Origin: an uncultured delta proteobacterium
GTDB taxonomy: Bacteria; Desulfobacterota; Syntrophorhabdia; Syntrophorhabdales; Syntrophorhabdaceae
Assembly (NCBI GenBank): GCA_903872255.1
Contig: CAIQJW010000068.1
Location: forward strand, 1-21,354
Reading direction: 5' to 3'
DNA: 21,354 nucleotides
Positions within the stretch are counted from its first letter, which is position 1. Every line of letters starts with the position of its first letter. The position numbers were made by a program, and so were the translations under genes. The notes beneath the pieces are model-generated. The model was not told the DNA's origin and searched no databases. It was given only the letters and a program-made list of their open reading frames with translations. Below are positions 6,100-14,288 of this stretch, piece after piece.

Positions 6100-8030
6100 C
6101 AGATCACCATTCCCAGACGGTAACCGTCATGGACCGCATTGAGGAGACGCCGGGGTTTCTTTGCATCTCCAATGAAATATACTTCCGCTGCCAGAGACCT
6201 CATGGATTGCTTCCATATACCGTCTTCGGGGTGCAGGATCGACATGACAACCGTGTCGAACTCTGAAGACCCCTCACCGGATGCGCCGGTAAACCTGACA
6301 GTGGAACCCTCAATTAAATTGACGGAGGTTCGCATCATAAAACTGACCTTTTTCTTTTTCATAAGGGCCATATACTGCCACAAATAGAACGGGTTGACAT
6401 CCCGGCCGGGTTTTTGCGCCTCGTCTATCACAGTGATCTCGTAATCCCCTTTTCGCAAGAGATAAACCGCGACACCGAGGCCGATACCGCCTGCTCCGAT
6501 TATAGCTATCCGGCGGCCGGGCTCAACGGTTTCCATCATGATATCCCGCGGCATGAGGATACCCGGGGGGACGTCCTTTGCGACGGCGCCTGAGGCGACA
6601 ACAACGACATCGGGCTTATCTGTACGGAGCATGGACGGATCACACTCAACCCCGGTCTTGATCAAGACCCCCGTCTTTCGGCAAAGCTCTTCCAGGGTAT
6701 TTACCGGCCCGAGGAGCTCGACAGCTCCCGGATCCACCCGGGAAGCGATCAGGATATTTCCGCCAACCGCGTCACTCTTCTCAAATACCGTGACGTTATG
6801 TCCTCTCTGCCTCGTCACGACAGCACATTGCAGGCCAGCCGGCCCAGCGCCTATAATACTGACATTCTTTTTCTTTCTTGACGGCTCGAACCCGTAGTAA
6901 CCCCAGTTCTTATCACCTTCATGGCCCAGGCTCGGACGTACCGAACACATTATCGGCTGATGATAATACAGCCTTGAAAAGCAGGCATTGCACGCGATGC
7001 ACGGAACTATTTCCTTCTCCCTGCCTTCGCGCACCTTGTTCGGGAATTCGGGATCGGCGATCATGGGCCGGCACATCTCGACAAAATCTATCTGGCCCCG
7101 GGATATGGCCTTTTCCGGGATATGGGGAAGAAACTGGCGAAAAGCCATCATGACGGGTATGTTGACGGCCTTCTTCACCGCTTCTGCAATATACAGCCAG
7201 TGCCCCATGGGGACATCTCGGGTAATGACCGATTGGGAGGACTCATGCCAGCCGATGGTGACGCTCAGATAGTCTGCCCCTGCCCGTTCGGCTATTTTGA
7301 AGCTCTCGATGCTCTCTTCGAAGGTATTTCCGCCCCGGTCGTCAAGCAGTTCATGTCCGCACAGGCGAACGCCGACCGGCATATCGCCTACCTCGGCCTT
7401 GACGGCCTCAATGATCTCAACCATGAGCCGGCACCGTTCGGTAATATCACCGCCGTATTCGTCCGACCTTTTATTTGTATAACGCGATATAAAGGTCGAA
7501 AGGAGATACCCCACGATCCCGGAAAGCTCTATCATGTCGAAACCGGCGGCGCGTGCGCGCCGGGCCGCATCGACATGGTCCCGTATGGCCTCTTTTATCT
7601 CCCCGGACGTGATCTCGCGCGGCGGCTTAAAATACGATAATTTCTGGGGGACGATCGAAGGCATGAGGCAGTAATCGAGTTCTACCCCACCCTCCCGGCC
7701 GCAGTGGAGTATCTGGATGCTCGATAACGCCCCGTTTGCACGTATTACATCGGCGATACGGGTCAATCCCTCGACATACCGGTCATCATTGATCGACATC
7801 ATGCCCTTGAAACCTTTTCCCTCACCCTTTTTATCGGGGTATGCCCCCTGGGTGGTCACAATGCCGGCCCCGCCCTTCGCCTCAGCCTCCATATATGCGA
7901 CCTCGCGATCGCTCACATAACCGTCCCCGTAAGGGAAATTGGTCTCGGTAGCGGCATATTTGATCCTGTTTTTAACGGTGAACTTACCGATCGAGCCCGG
8001 TTGAAAAATATGTGGATATTTTTCCATCAT
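6099..8030 (-). CDS. NADH:flavin oxidoreductase, Old Yellow Enzyme / 2,4-dienoyl-CoA reductase type
   Basis: The roughly 643-residue product has the two-part layout of FadH and trimethylamine dehydrogenase. Positions here count from the GTG at 8033. An FMN-binding TIM barrel covers about 1-340, with the family segment STFISRYTNKRSDEYGG at 179-195. A [4Fe-4S] site follows with Cys345, 348, 351 and 363 (CIACNAC, then 11 residues, then C). A FAD/NAD(P) half follows with two dinucleotide motifs, GAGPAG at 395-400 and GAGGIG at 513-518. Such enzymes pass electrons from NAD(P)H through FAD and Fe-S to FMN to reduce enoyl or related double bonds, or dehydrogenate amines; the substrate here is unknown. 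AAGGTG lies 7 bases before the ATG at 8030, which is preferred over the GTG at 8033. It is coupled to a ferredoxin gene. Confidence 0.88.
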   Translation of the reverse strand: MMEKYPHIFQPGSIGKFTVKNRIKYAATETNFPYGDGYVSDREVAYMEAEAKGGAGIVTTQGAYPDKKGEGKGFKGMMSINDDRYVEGLTRIADVIRANGALSSIQILHCGREGGVELDYCLMPSIVPQKLSYFKPPREITSGEIKEAIRDHVDAARRARAAGFDMIELSGIVGYLLSTFISRYTNKRSDEYGGDITERCRLMVEIIEAVKAEVGDMPVGVRLCGHELLDDRGGNTFEESIESFKIAERAGADYLSVTIGWHESSQSVITRDVPMGHWLYIAEAVKKAVNIPVMMAFRQFLPHIPEKAISRGQIDFVEMCRPMIADPEFPNKVREGREKEIVPCIACNACFSRLYYHQPIMCSVRPSLGHEGDKNWGYYGFEPSRKKKNVSIIGAGPAGLQCAVVTRQRGHNVTVFEKSDAVGGNILIASRVDPGAVELLGPVNTLEELCRKTGVLIKTGVECDPSMLRTDKPDVVVVASGAVAKDVPPGILMPRDIMMETVEPGRRIAIIGAGGIGLGVAVYLLRKGDYEITVIDEAQKPGRDVNPFYLWQYMALMKKKKVSFMMRTSVNLIEGSTVRFTGASGEGSSEFDTVVMSILHPEDGIWKQSMRSLAAEVYFIGDAKKPRRLLNAVHDGYRLGMVI

Positions 8031-8054
8031 CACCCTACACCTTACGGCCCTTAA

Positions 8055-10460
8055 TCAACGGATCACAGGCGAAATATTCCAGATGTTTCGTGCATATTCG
8101 TTAATTGCGCGATCGCTGGAAAATTTACCCGACCGGGCGACATTCCGAATTGCCATCTTTATCCATTCGTCGCGGTTATTGTACGCCGCCCCGACCTTTT
8201 CCTGGCATTCAATATAGAGCGCATAATCAGCAAGAACACAATAATGGTCGCCATCCATCAGAGATTGTACGATGGGCTGGAAAAGCCCCGGGTCCTCAGG
8301 CGAGAAGAAGCCGGATTGAAGCTGATTCATAGCCAGGGCAAGCTCCTTGTTTGATTCTGTAAATTTCCGGGGATCGTAATTTTTTCTCAGCTCAAAGATC
8401 TCCTCCGCCTTATGCCCGAACAGGAAGAAATTCTCTTCGCCCACTTCCTCCCGGATCTCTATGTTCGCCCCGTCATACGTCCCGATGGTCAAGGCGCCAT
8501 TTAAGGCAAACTTCATGTTCCCGGTCCCCGAGGCCTCGAACCCGGCTGTCGATATCTGTTCCGAGAGGTCTGCGGCCGGTATCGTGACCTCTGCTATGGT
8601 CACGCCGTAATTGGGCACAAATGTGACCTGCAGTTTGTCTTTTACGAACGGGTGGGCGGCAATGATCTCTGACACATTGTGTATCAGCTTGATGATAAGT
8701 TTGCACATGAAATATCCCGGCGCCGATTTTCCCGAAAAAAGAACGATCCTCGGGACAAACCCTTCAGGGACAGCGCCGTCTTTAAGGCGATTATAGAGGG
8801 TAATAACATGAAATACATTAAGGAGTTGCCTTTTATATTCATGAAAGCGCTTTACCTGGCAGTCAAGGAGAAATTCAGGCTCGAGGGTACAGCAGAAAAC
8901 CCTTTCCAGCGCCGCGCGAAGCCGACGTTTGTTCGCTTTCTTGATCGCGGAGAACCTATCTCTGAATGATGCGTCTTCGGCCATTGGCTCGAGTTGTCTT
9001 AACTCATTCAGGTCGCGCATCCATCCGTCCCCGATCGCCTCGGTGATGAGGGCGGCAAGGCCGGGATTCGCATTGAGCAGCCACCGCCTGTGGGTTATCC
9101 CGTTTGTCACGTTTGTGAACTTCTCGGGGTACATCAGACAGAAGTCCTTGAAAACATGGCTTTTCAGAAGATCGCTATGCAGGCCCGATACACCGTTGAC
9201 CGCATGGCTTCCCACGATGGCAAGACGCGCCATGTTGACAACCCTTCCGCCCTCTCCCGTTACAATACCCATTTGCCAGGTCTTATCGAACTCGTCAGGG
9301 AAACGGCGGGCCACCTGAATACGAAATTTCTTGTCCATCTCCTGAATTATCTGCAAGTGCCGGGGAAGCAAATGCCCCATCAGGTCTTCCGACCACGTTT
9401 CAAGGGCCTCGGGAAGGATCGTATGGTTTGTATAAGCAAAGGTTTCCTTCGTCAGCTTTGCGGCCATATCCCAGGGAACCTTTTCATCATCGATCAGTAT
9501 TCGCATCATCTCCGGAATTGCTATTGATGGATGTGTGTCATTGAGCTGTATGGCAACTCTCTGGGGCAGCATATTGAGATCGCTGTATGATTTCTTGAAC
9601 CTGCGGAATATGTCGGCAAGCGTCGACGCTACGAAAAAATACTGCTGTTTGAGCCTGAGTTCCTTGCCCGCGAGAGACAGATCGTTCGGATAAAGGACCT
9701 TGGAGACATTTTCGCTGCTGTTCTTGTTTTCAACCGCCCTCACGTAATCGCCGCTATTGAAGTATTCAAAATCAAAATCCCGGGTTGATTTTGCCCCCCA
9801 GAGACGCAGTGTGTTCACCGTATTCGTACGGAAGCCGGGCACCGGGTAATCATGCGCCATCGCAAGGATCTCATCCGTATCGATCCATTCCGTTGCCTTA
9901 TTGTGCGTTTCCACCCGTCCGTAGAAACGCACGGGATAGATAAGCTCCGGTCTCGGAAATTCCCACGGATTCCCGTACCGCAGCCAGTTATCCGGCGCCT
10001 CCGCCTGGTGCCCGTCGACAATCTTCTGGGTAAATATCCCGTATTCATACCGTATTCCGTATCCATAACACGGATAATTAAGTGTTGCCATCGAATCGAG
10101 GAAACATGCAGCAAGCCTTCCCAGGCCGCCGTTGCCGAGCCCGGCGTCCCATTCGCACTCGAAAGCGTCCTCCAGCCGGATACCAAGAACATCGACGGCC
10201 TCGCGATATTCCTCAAGCAGATCAATGTTGAGAAGATAATTCCTGAGCAGCCTGCCCATGAGAAATTCAAGGGAAAGGTAATAGAGTCTTTTTGTGTCTG
10301 TCTTATAATAACTCTGCTGGGAGTCGATCCAGTTCTTGACAAGTCGTGCCCGTACCGAAAGCGCGGTTGCCGCATACTTATCCCGCTGTGTGGCTGAATA
10401 CATATCTTTTGAAAGGGAATACATCAGCTGGTTTGTCAATACTTTTCTAAAAGCATCCAT
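8055..10460 (-). CDS. glgP: Glycogen/starch alpha-glucan phosphorylase
   Basis: The 801-residue product is close to the usual 800-840 residues of the family. It releases glucose-1-phosphate from glycogen or maltodextrin in the cytoplasm. Visible landmarks are YYLSLEFLMGR (60-70), ECEWDAGLGNGGLGRLAACF (101-120), NVTNGITHRRW (450-460), VKRFHEYKRQLLN (536-548), and the pyridoxal-phosphate site EASGTGNMKFALNGALTIGT, in which K650 is the expected Schiff-base lysine. GGAGG lies about 9 bases before the ATG at 10460. It stands alone on the minus strand, 22 bases upstream of the oxidoreductase gene, so read-through into that gene is possible. No allosteric regulatory extension is seen. Confidence 0.95.
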   Translation of the reverse strand: MDAFRKVLTNQLMYSLSKDMYSATQRDKYAATALSVRARLVKNWIDSQQSYYKTDTKRLYYLSLEFLMGRLLRNYLLNIDLLEEYREAVDVLGIRLEDAFECEWDAGLGNGGLGRLAACFLDSMATLNYPCYGYGIRYEYGIFTQKIVDGHQAEAPDNWLRYGNPWEFPRPELIYPVRFYGRVETHNKATEWIDTDEILAMAHDYPVPGFRTNTVNTLRLWGAKSTRDFDFEYFNSGDYVRAVENKNSSENVSKVLYPNDLSLAGKELRLKQQYFFVASTLADIFRRFKKSYSDLNMLPQRVAIQLNDTHPSIAIPEMMRILIDDEKVPWDMAAKLTKETFAYTNHTILPEALETWSEDLMGHLLPRHLQIIQEMDKKFRIQVARRFPDEFDKTWQMGIVTGEGGRVVNMARLAIVGSHAVNGVSGLHSDLLKSHVFKDFCLMYPEKFTNVTNGITHRRWLLNANPGLAALITEAIGDGWMRDLNELRQLEPMAEDASFRDRFSAIKKANKRRLRAALERVFCCTLEPEFLLDCQVKRFHEYKRQLLNVFHVITLYNRLKDGAVPEGFVPRIVLFSGKSAPGYFMCKLIIKLIHNVSEIIAAHPFVKDKLQVTFVPNYGVTIAEVTIPAADLSEQISTAGFEASGTGNMKFALNGALTIGTYDGANIEIREEVGEENFFLFGHKAEEIFELRKNYDPRKFTESNKELALAMNQLQSGFFSPEDPGLFQPIVQSLMDGDHYCVLADYALYIECQEKVGAAYNNRDEWIKMAIRNVARSGKFSSDRAINEYARNIWNISPVIR

Positions 10461-10550
10461 GATCAGGTAGCCTCCATTTTAGAAAAACGGTTCAAATTAT
10501 ACAATTATCCCGTATTTATATACTGTTGCTATAAATACTTCATTGCCAGC

Positions 10551-10600
10551 ATTATATAATGTTGATAAGTATACGGAAGTAAACGAGATGTTTACCTTCT
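10551..10600 (-). promoter_or_regulatory. Possible glgP promoter region with an inverted repeat
   Basis: A GTAAAC/GTTTAC inverted repeat (10579-10584 and 10590-10595, spacer 5) is extended on both sides to GAAG(-)TAAAC...GTTTACCTTC. It sits just upstream of a minus-strand TATAAT (plus 10551-10556), about 90-140 bases before the glgP start. This arrangement resembles an operator beside a promoter; the regulator is unknown. Confidence 0.35.
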
Positions 10601-10657
10601 TAGAATTATGTTGCGGATCATATGACCGCCAGCACAAGCGCTGCCCCGGTTGATATT

Positions 10658-10993
10658 TTAGTATTTCAAATAATCCTGAGGCGGAGTAATTTCACCGAGC
10701 GGGCGAACAAACGTAAATTTACCGGTTTCCCCGATCAGGGCCTCACCGACCTCACGTGTGTTATTGCCTATGATCGAAAAAGGCAGGCCGGCGATAGTTG
10801 CGGCGAAACCGACTCCAAGGCTGGCGAGCCCGACAGGCCTTAAAAGAACAAGATCGAAAAGTATCGCGTCGGCCTTGTTGGACGACCAGTAATTCGGCTT
10901 TTCAATATATTGATCATCCGCTGCAATCGCTGGAATGACAAAGAAACCCAGTGAAAAGGTAGCTATCATGAAGAATATTGCAGTTGTTTTCAT
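10658..10993 (-). CDS. Small exported protein of unknown function, 111 aa
   Basis: The product has a textbook signal peptide: MKTTAIFFMIATFSLGFFVIPAIAA, with an AIA/A cleavage site. A short mature protein of about 86 residues follows. Its middle, VLLRPVGLASLGVGFAATIAGLPFSII in part, is hydrophobic and Gly/Ala-rich like a membrane hairpin, and is followed by a polar tail. I recall similar small proteins in other deltaproteobacteria but no function. GGGGG lies 6 bases before the ATG. The neighbouring lipoprotein gene is on the same strand 197 bases upstream, so the two may or may not be co-transcribed. Confidence 0.7.
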   Translation of the reverse strand: MKTTAIFFMIATFSLGFFVIPAIAADDQYIEKPNYWSSNKADAILFDLVLLRPVGLASLGVGFAATIAGLPFSIIGNNTREVGEALIGETGKFTFVRPLGEITPPQDYLKY

Positions 10994-11089
10994 ATGTTAC
11001 CCCCTTTTCTTGATACCCTTTCTCTTTATAGCATAGCATTCTGGCGATTTCAATTATTTTTAATATAGTTTTGTAAAAATATCGCCCCT

Positions 11090-11104
11090 ATTTGTTAAAC
11101 AAAT
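11090..11104. repeat. Perfect 15-base palindrome ATTTGTT-A-AACAAAT
   Basis: ATTTGTT (11090-11096) and AACAAAT (11098-11104) are exact inverted copies around one base, in the A/T-rich gap upstream of the small exported protein gene. It could be an operator for that gene; no T-run follows, so it is not a terminator. Confidence 0.4.
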
Positions 11105-11190
11105 GTTTACCCTCAGCCTATCCATATTATATCAGACCAAACCGTATTTGTGTTGTCTTGCGACGTTTCTGCCCCTTCCGTACCCGGCTG

Positions 11191-11682
11191 TTATTTAGAT
11201 TGGACCACATATCTCAAAATTTCATCGGTGGTATAGGTATTGCGGGCATTTGCGGGTTTAGGCCCCCTGTGCATGGTTATCGTCGCCTGGGACACGGGGT
11301 ACCTGTTCTGCACCGTATACCCCGGCTGAAAAACATAGCTTGTCGCCTTGTCTCTGCCGGAACCGGTCGTATAGGTATTGTAGTGGCCCGGCACGACGGT
11401 GTCTTTTGTCCGTATCGATGTGCCATGGTCCTCCATTACAAAATAATCAAACCCCGACTTGCGTGTCAATTCGGCGCATCGCCGGAAAAGATATCCCTCA
11501 CAAAGATTCTCCGGCGTTTCCTGGCTGCACTGGAAATCGACCCGGTACATCGTCTCGCCTATCCTCGATTCGCTGTACCCTTCCCCAAGCCAGTCCCGGG
11601 CCTGATATTCGGTTGTCAGACATCCCGCGACCAAAGCCGGGATAAGACAGATCAATGCAATCCTAAGGAGAGTCCTCATCAT
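11191..11682 (-). CDS. CC0125/CC1285-type lipoprotein
   Basis: The 163-residue product starts with a short signal sequence and a lipobox, LVAGC with Cys21, so it should be lipidated and anchored in the envelope. The body carries the pattern of the CC0125/CC1285 lipoprotein family: GYSESRIGETMYRVDFQC, then a helix LFRRCAELTRKSGFDYFVM, then strands. That family has no assigned function. A Tyr/Thr/Gly-rich stretch around residues 100-125 probably forms a surface loop. GGGGGTG lies just upstream of the paired ATG codons at 11682 and 11679. It is probably its own unit or the first gene before the 111-aa exported protein. Confidence 0.75.
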   Translation of the reverse strand: MMRTLLRIALICLIPALVAGCLTTEYQARDWLGEGYSESRIGETMYRVDFQCSQETPENLCEGYLFRRCAELTRKSGFDYFVMEDHGTSIRTKDTVVPGHYNTYTTGSGRDKATSYVFQPGYTVQNRYPVSQATITMHRGPKPANARNTYTTDEILRYVVQSK

Positions 11683-11784
11683 TTATCACCCCCGAAAGTT
11701 TAAAATAACTATAAGTGAAGTCTTAAATAATGGCAAGGTAAATCCGAGGTATGCCTGAAAAACTGGTTTTCACATACCGGGATG

Positions 11785-11812
11785 TTGCGAAACTGCAGAT
11801 CTGGTGTATAAT
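11785..11812 (+). promoter_or_regulatory. Promoter of the candidate structured RNA
   Basis: TTGCGA (11785-11790), a 16-base spacer and a perfect TATAAT (11807-11812) form a strong sigma-70-type promoter. The predicted transcription start, 7 bases on, is G11819, exactly the first base of the terminal helix described for the RNA. Confidence 0.7.
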
Positions 11813-11818
11813 TCTAAA

Positions 11819-12150
11819 GGCGTTCTTCTAAATTCATGGTGCGTCTGAGCAAGGTTCATGACCCCTTGTTCAAGCATCAATGGCTCTTGGGCAGGGGACA
11901 TGGTCATCAGGGTCTCCAAATAGTTACGCGTGGAGTCTGCTATGACCACGAACCTGGTATAAGTATTCGCCGTACGAGAGGTGGCAACCTGAAGGAGTAT
12001 GGCACCAATGGTCTCGTTTTCAAAAGGCAGGATGACGATTAAGAGCAAGTTGTCGATTTTGATCAATGCGACGGGGTCATGAAGTAGGAGCGAACAAGGC
12101 CCATGAAGAACGCCATCAGGCCCCCGGTAGAGATACCGGGGGTTTTTTTT
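11819..12150 (+). ncRNA. Candidate large structured non-coding RNA, about 330 nt, unknown family
   Basis: The segment lies between a consensus promoter and a strong terminator and has nested long-range complementarity. GGCGTTCTTC at the predicted 5' end (11819-11828) is the exact complement of GAAGAACGCC (12105-12114), just before the terminator. Inside it, TTCATGACCCC (11855-11865) matches GGGGTCATGAA (12073-12083) exactly. Inside that, GCTCTT (11883-11888) pairs with AAGAGC (12041-12046). A local hairpin joins 11894-11899 to 11912-11917. ORFs here are short or lack ribosome binding sites: 68 aa on plus, and 98 aa on minus from a TTG. Features of RNase P RNA, tmRNA, 6S and SRP RNA were not seen. 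Confidence 0.65.
12121..12150 (+). terminator. Strong rho-independent terminator of the candidate RNA
   Basis: CCCCCGGTA (12121-12129) pairs perfectly with TACCGGGGG (12134-12142) across a GAGA loop and is followed by eight T. Confidence 0.9.
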
Positions 12151-12345
12151 AAATGGTTCTTTTGTTTGCCGGGTAGTCTCGGGGTGAGTTTTTGATATAT
12201 CGTGCAGAACGTTATATTTTAGTCGCGCGCCTGGCAGGGACCGGACCCTGGGGCTGCTGCAAAGGGCAGGGCTTGGAAACTCTGTACTTTTTGTTGTGCA
12301 GGTGTTAAACAGTTACGGGCGAACATATCGGGTGGATCTATAGGG
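12151..12345. other. Leader region before the ABC exporter genes
   Basis: About 195 bases separate the RNA terminator from the exporter start, so the exporter needs its own promoter. TTGATA (12192-12197) and TATATT (about 12213-12218) are a weak pair with a 15-base spacer. A 38-codon TTG-initiated frame (12192-12308) contains GPWGCCKGQG and ends CRC, but it has no good ribosome binding site and is not called as a gene. Confidence 0.35.
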
Positions 12346-13413
12346 ATGAAGCTACCCTCTGTTATAAAGATTAGCGGACTTACCAAATACTATCCGGAGA
12401 CACGGAGAAAATGGGGTCTGTTTACCTGTACATCCTCTCGGAACCGGCCGGCTGTTGACAATATCAGCCTCGAAATTGAACAGGGCCAGTTCTTTGGCCT
12501 TCTCGGCCAGAACGGGGCCGGGAAGACCACGCTCATTAAAATGCTCTCCACCCTCATCACACCTACGTCGGGCAAGGCTGAGGTAAATGGGTACCCTCTC
12601 CGGAAAGAAGCGGCGATAAAGAGATCCATCGGGATCGTCAGCGGCGATGAACGGAGCTTTTTCTGGCGGCTTACGGGCCGGCAGAACCTGGAGTTCTTTG
12701 CGGCACTGTACGGCATAAAGTCCGGGCGCACCACATCGCGGGTAGAGTACCTTCTGGAATTGATCGGACTCACGGATGCGGGGGACGAGATCTTCAGGTC
12801 CTATTCGACGGGAATGAAGCAGCAGTTGTCCATCGCCAGGGCGCTCATCAATGAACCTCCGGTCTTATTTCTCGATGAGCCCACCAAGGGTCTTGACCCC
12901 CTTGCACTGAAGCGTGTCCACGAGTTCTTCAAGGTACAATTGAATAAGAAGAAGGGGATAACCATTCTCATGACCACTCACCGGCTTGATGAAGCTGAGA
13001 AACTCTGTGACAGGATCGCCATCATGCACCAGGGGAGGATCCTGACAGAAGGTACAATTGCCGACCTGCGCCGGGCGCCCGGGTTTGGCGACAGGTATCA
13101 AATTACAGCGATTGATGTCCGCCGGAATATAGCCGGTCGCATTGAACGATCTCTGGGAGGGTTTGAAACGGTCTTTTTGGACGAGGACAGCGGTATGATA
13201 AAGTTTGAGATAGCCGGCGACGGGGAAAATCTAGGGAAGGCCGTGGACCTGATAAGGGCGGACGGCGGGGTCTTAATCGATATCCGGCACGTGGCGGTTT
13301 CCCTCGAATCCATCTATGAATCCATCATTTATCCTCGCAGGCAGCCGGCGACGGAATCTCCGGAAATAGGTGAAGCAACCGAAGGGGATCCGCATCAGGT
13401 AAAGGATGCATAA
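12346..13413 (+). CDS. ABC-2-type exporter, ATP-binding protein
   Basis: The 355-residue product carries a complete ABC ATPase: Walker A GQNGAGKTT (54-62), signature YSTGMKQQ (153-160), Walker B LFLDEP (174-179), and an H-loop in TTHRLDEAE. The usual Q-loop Gln is replaced within IVSGDERSFFWRLT (97-110). A C-terminal regulatory extension of about 110 residues follows, as in NatA/DrrA-type exporters. An inserted basic, aromatic segment (RRKWGLFTCTSSRNR) precedes the core. It energises export from the cytoplasm with the permease encoded next, whose ATG overlaps this stop codon (TAATG). The pair converges on three radical SAM maturase genes, suggesting the cargo could be their peptide product. 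This is an inference from position. Confidence 0.88.
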   Translation: MKLPSVIKISGLTKYYPETRRKWGLFTCTSSRNRPAVDNISLEIEQGQFFGLLGQNGAGKTTLIKMLSTLITPTSGKAEVNGYPLRKEAAIKRSIGIVSGDERSFFWRLTGRQNLEFFAALYGIKSGRTTSRVEYLLELIGLTDAGDEIFRSYSTGMKQQLSIARALINEPPVLFLDEPTKGLDPLALKRVHEFFKVQLNKKKGITILMTTHRLDEAEKLCDRIAIMHQGRILTEGTIADLRRAPGFGDRYQITAIDVRRNIAGRIERSLGGFETVFLDEDSGMIKFEIAGDGENLGKAVDLIRADGGVLIDIRHVAVSLESIYESIIYPRRQPATESPEIGEATEGDPHQVKDA

Positions 13414-14267
13414 TGGAAAGCGGGGAACACATAAGGCGGCTTTCATTATCGGGCGGCTCTTTTTGGCTGGTCGGCCGCGCCTTTATCAAAAAAGATTTCC
13501 TTGAGGATACGAGTTACCGCCTGGCCTTTGCCATCGATCTTGTCGGAGCGTTCCTGGAGATCGCCCTGTTTTACTTCATCGCCGCCCTGATAGGGAAGAG
13601 CACGGACAACTATTTTGTCATGGAAAGCTACGGCTACTTTTCCTTCCTTCTCGTGGGAATAGCCTTTACAAAATTCACCAACAGCACAATGCGTTCCTTC
13701 GCGCACAAGATTGAGGACTATCAGGTAACGGGCACCCTGGAAGCCATGTTGAGCACCCCCACCTCCATCTATAGAATTCTGTTTTCTTCCGTGTTGTGGC
13801 AGCATCTTTACGTGACTATCATTATGGTAGTTTATTTTCTCATCGGCATCGCCTTTTTCGGCCTCACGGTGGGTAATGCGAACTGGCTGTCGGTGTGCTG
13901 CGTGCTGTTCCTGACCGTCACGTCATTCAGCAGTCTTGGAATACTGGCGGCAAGTTTTATCATGTTGTACAAACGGGGCGATCCGGTCCTGTGGTTATTC
14001 GGCATAGTTTCTTCAGTACTGGGAGGCGTTTACTTTCCTGTGAAGATCCTGCCCCAATGGCTGCAGTATATCTCGGATTACATTCCCATTACTTATATCC
14101 TGAAGGCCATGCGCAAGGGCCTGTTTGAAGGCGCAACACTTACGGAAATAGCACCGCAGGTCGTCGCCCTGTTGCTGTTCTCGTTGATTCTCATGCCGCT
14201 CGGCCTGATGTCATTCAACCACAGCGTCCGCAAGGCAAAAGATGCCGGAACCCTGAGTCACTTCTGA
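13413..14267 (+). CDS. ABC-2-type exporter, permease protein
   Basis: The 284-residue product has about six hydrophobic segments, among them LVGAFLEIALFYFIAALIG (residues 44-62), FSFLLVGIAFTKF, HLYVTIIMVVYFLIGIAFF, VTSFSSLGILAASFIML, and a final VVALLLFSLILMPLGLMSF. The ABC-2 hallmark is seen in the stretch GGVYFPVKILPQWLQYISDY-IPITY before the last segment. It forms the membrane channel of the exporter with the ATPase encoded just before it (1-base overlap, TAATG). ABC-2 permeases export drugs, polysaccharides or peptides; the substrate is not visible. It ends 22 bases from the convergent last maturase gene, with no clear terminator between them. Confidence 0.85.
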   Translation: MESGEHIRRLSLSGGSFWLVGRAFIKKDFLEDTSYRLAFAIDLVGAFLEIALFYFIAALIGKSTDNYFVMESYGYFSFLLVGIAFTKFTNSTMRSFAHKIEDYQVTGTLEAMLSTPTSIYRILFSSVLWQHLYVTIIMVVYFLIGIAFFGLTVGNANWLSVCCVLFLTVTSFSSLGILAASFIMLYKRGDPVLWLFGIVSSVLGGVYFPVKILPQWLQYISDYIPITYILKAMRKGLFEGATLTEIAPQVVALLLFSLILMPLGLMSFNHSVRKAKDAGTLSHF

Positions 14268-14288
14268 CTTAGGTGCCCTAACCCGTCT

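Noticed and set aside
11836..12042. Plus-strand 68-codon frame inside the candidate RNA
   Set aside because: No ribosome binding site close to the ATG, composition unlike a folded protein, and it lies inside the structured segment.
11770..12066. Minus-strand 98-codon frame across the candidate RNA
   Set aside because: It starts at TTG with no ribosome binding site, resembles no family, and runs antisense to a promoter-to-terminator unit with nested helices.
11819..12150. RNase P RNA, tmRNA, 6S or SRP RNA
   Set aside because: The GAGGAAAGTCC-type core of RNase P, the tRNA-like ends of tmRNA and the SRP loop are absent, and 6S is much shorter.
12192..12308. 38-codon frame with Cys-Cys before the exporter, considered as a second precursor peptide
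   Set aside because: TTG start without a proper ribosome binding site and no recognisable leader; kept only as a remote possibility.
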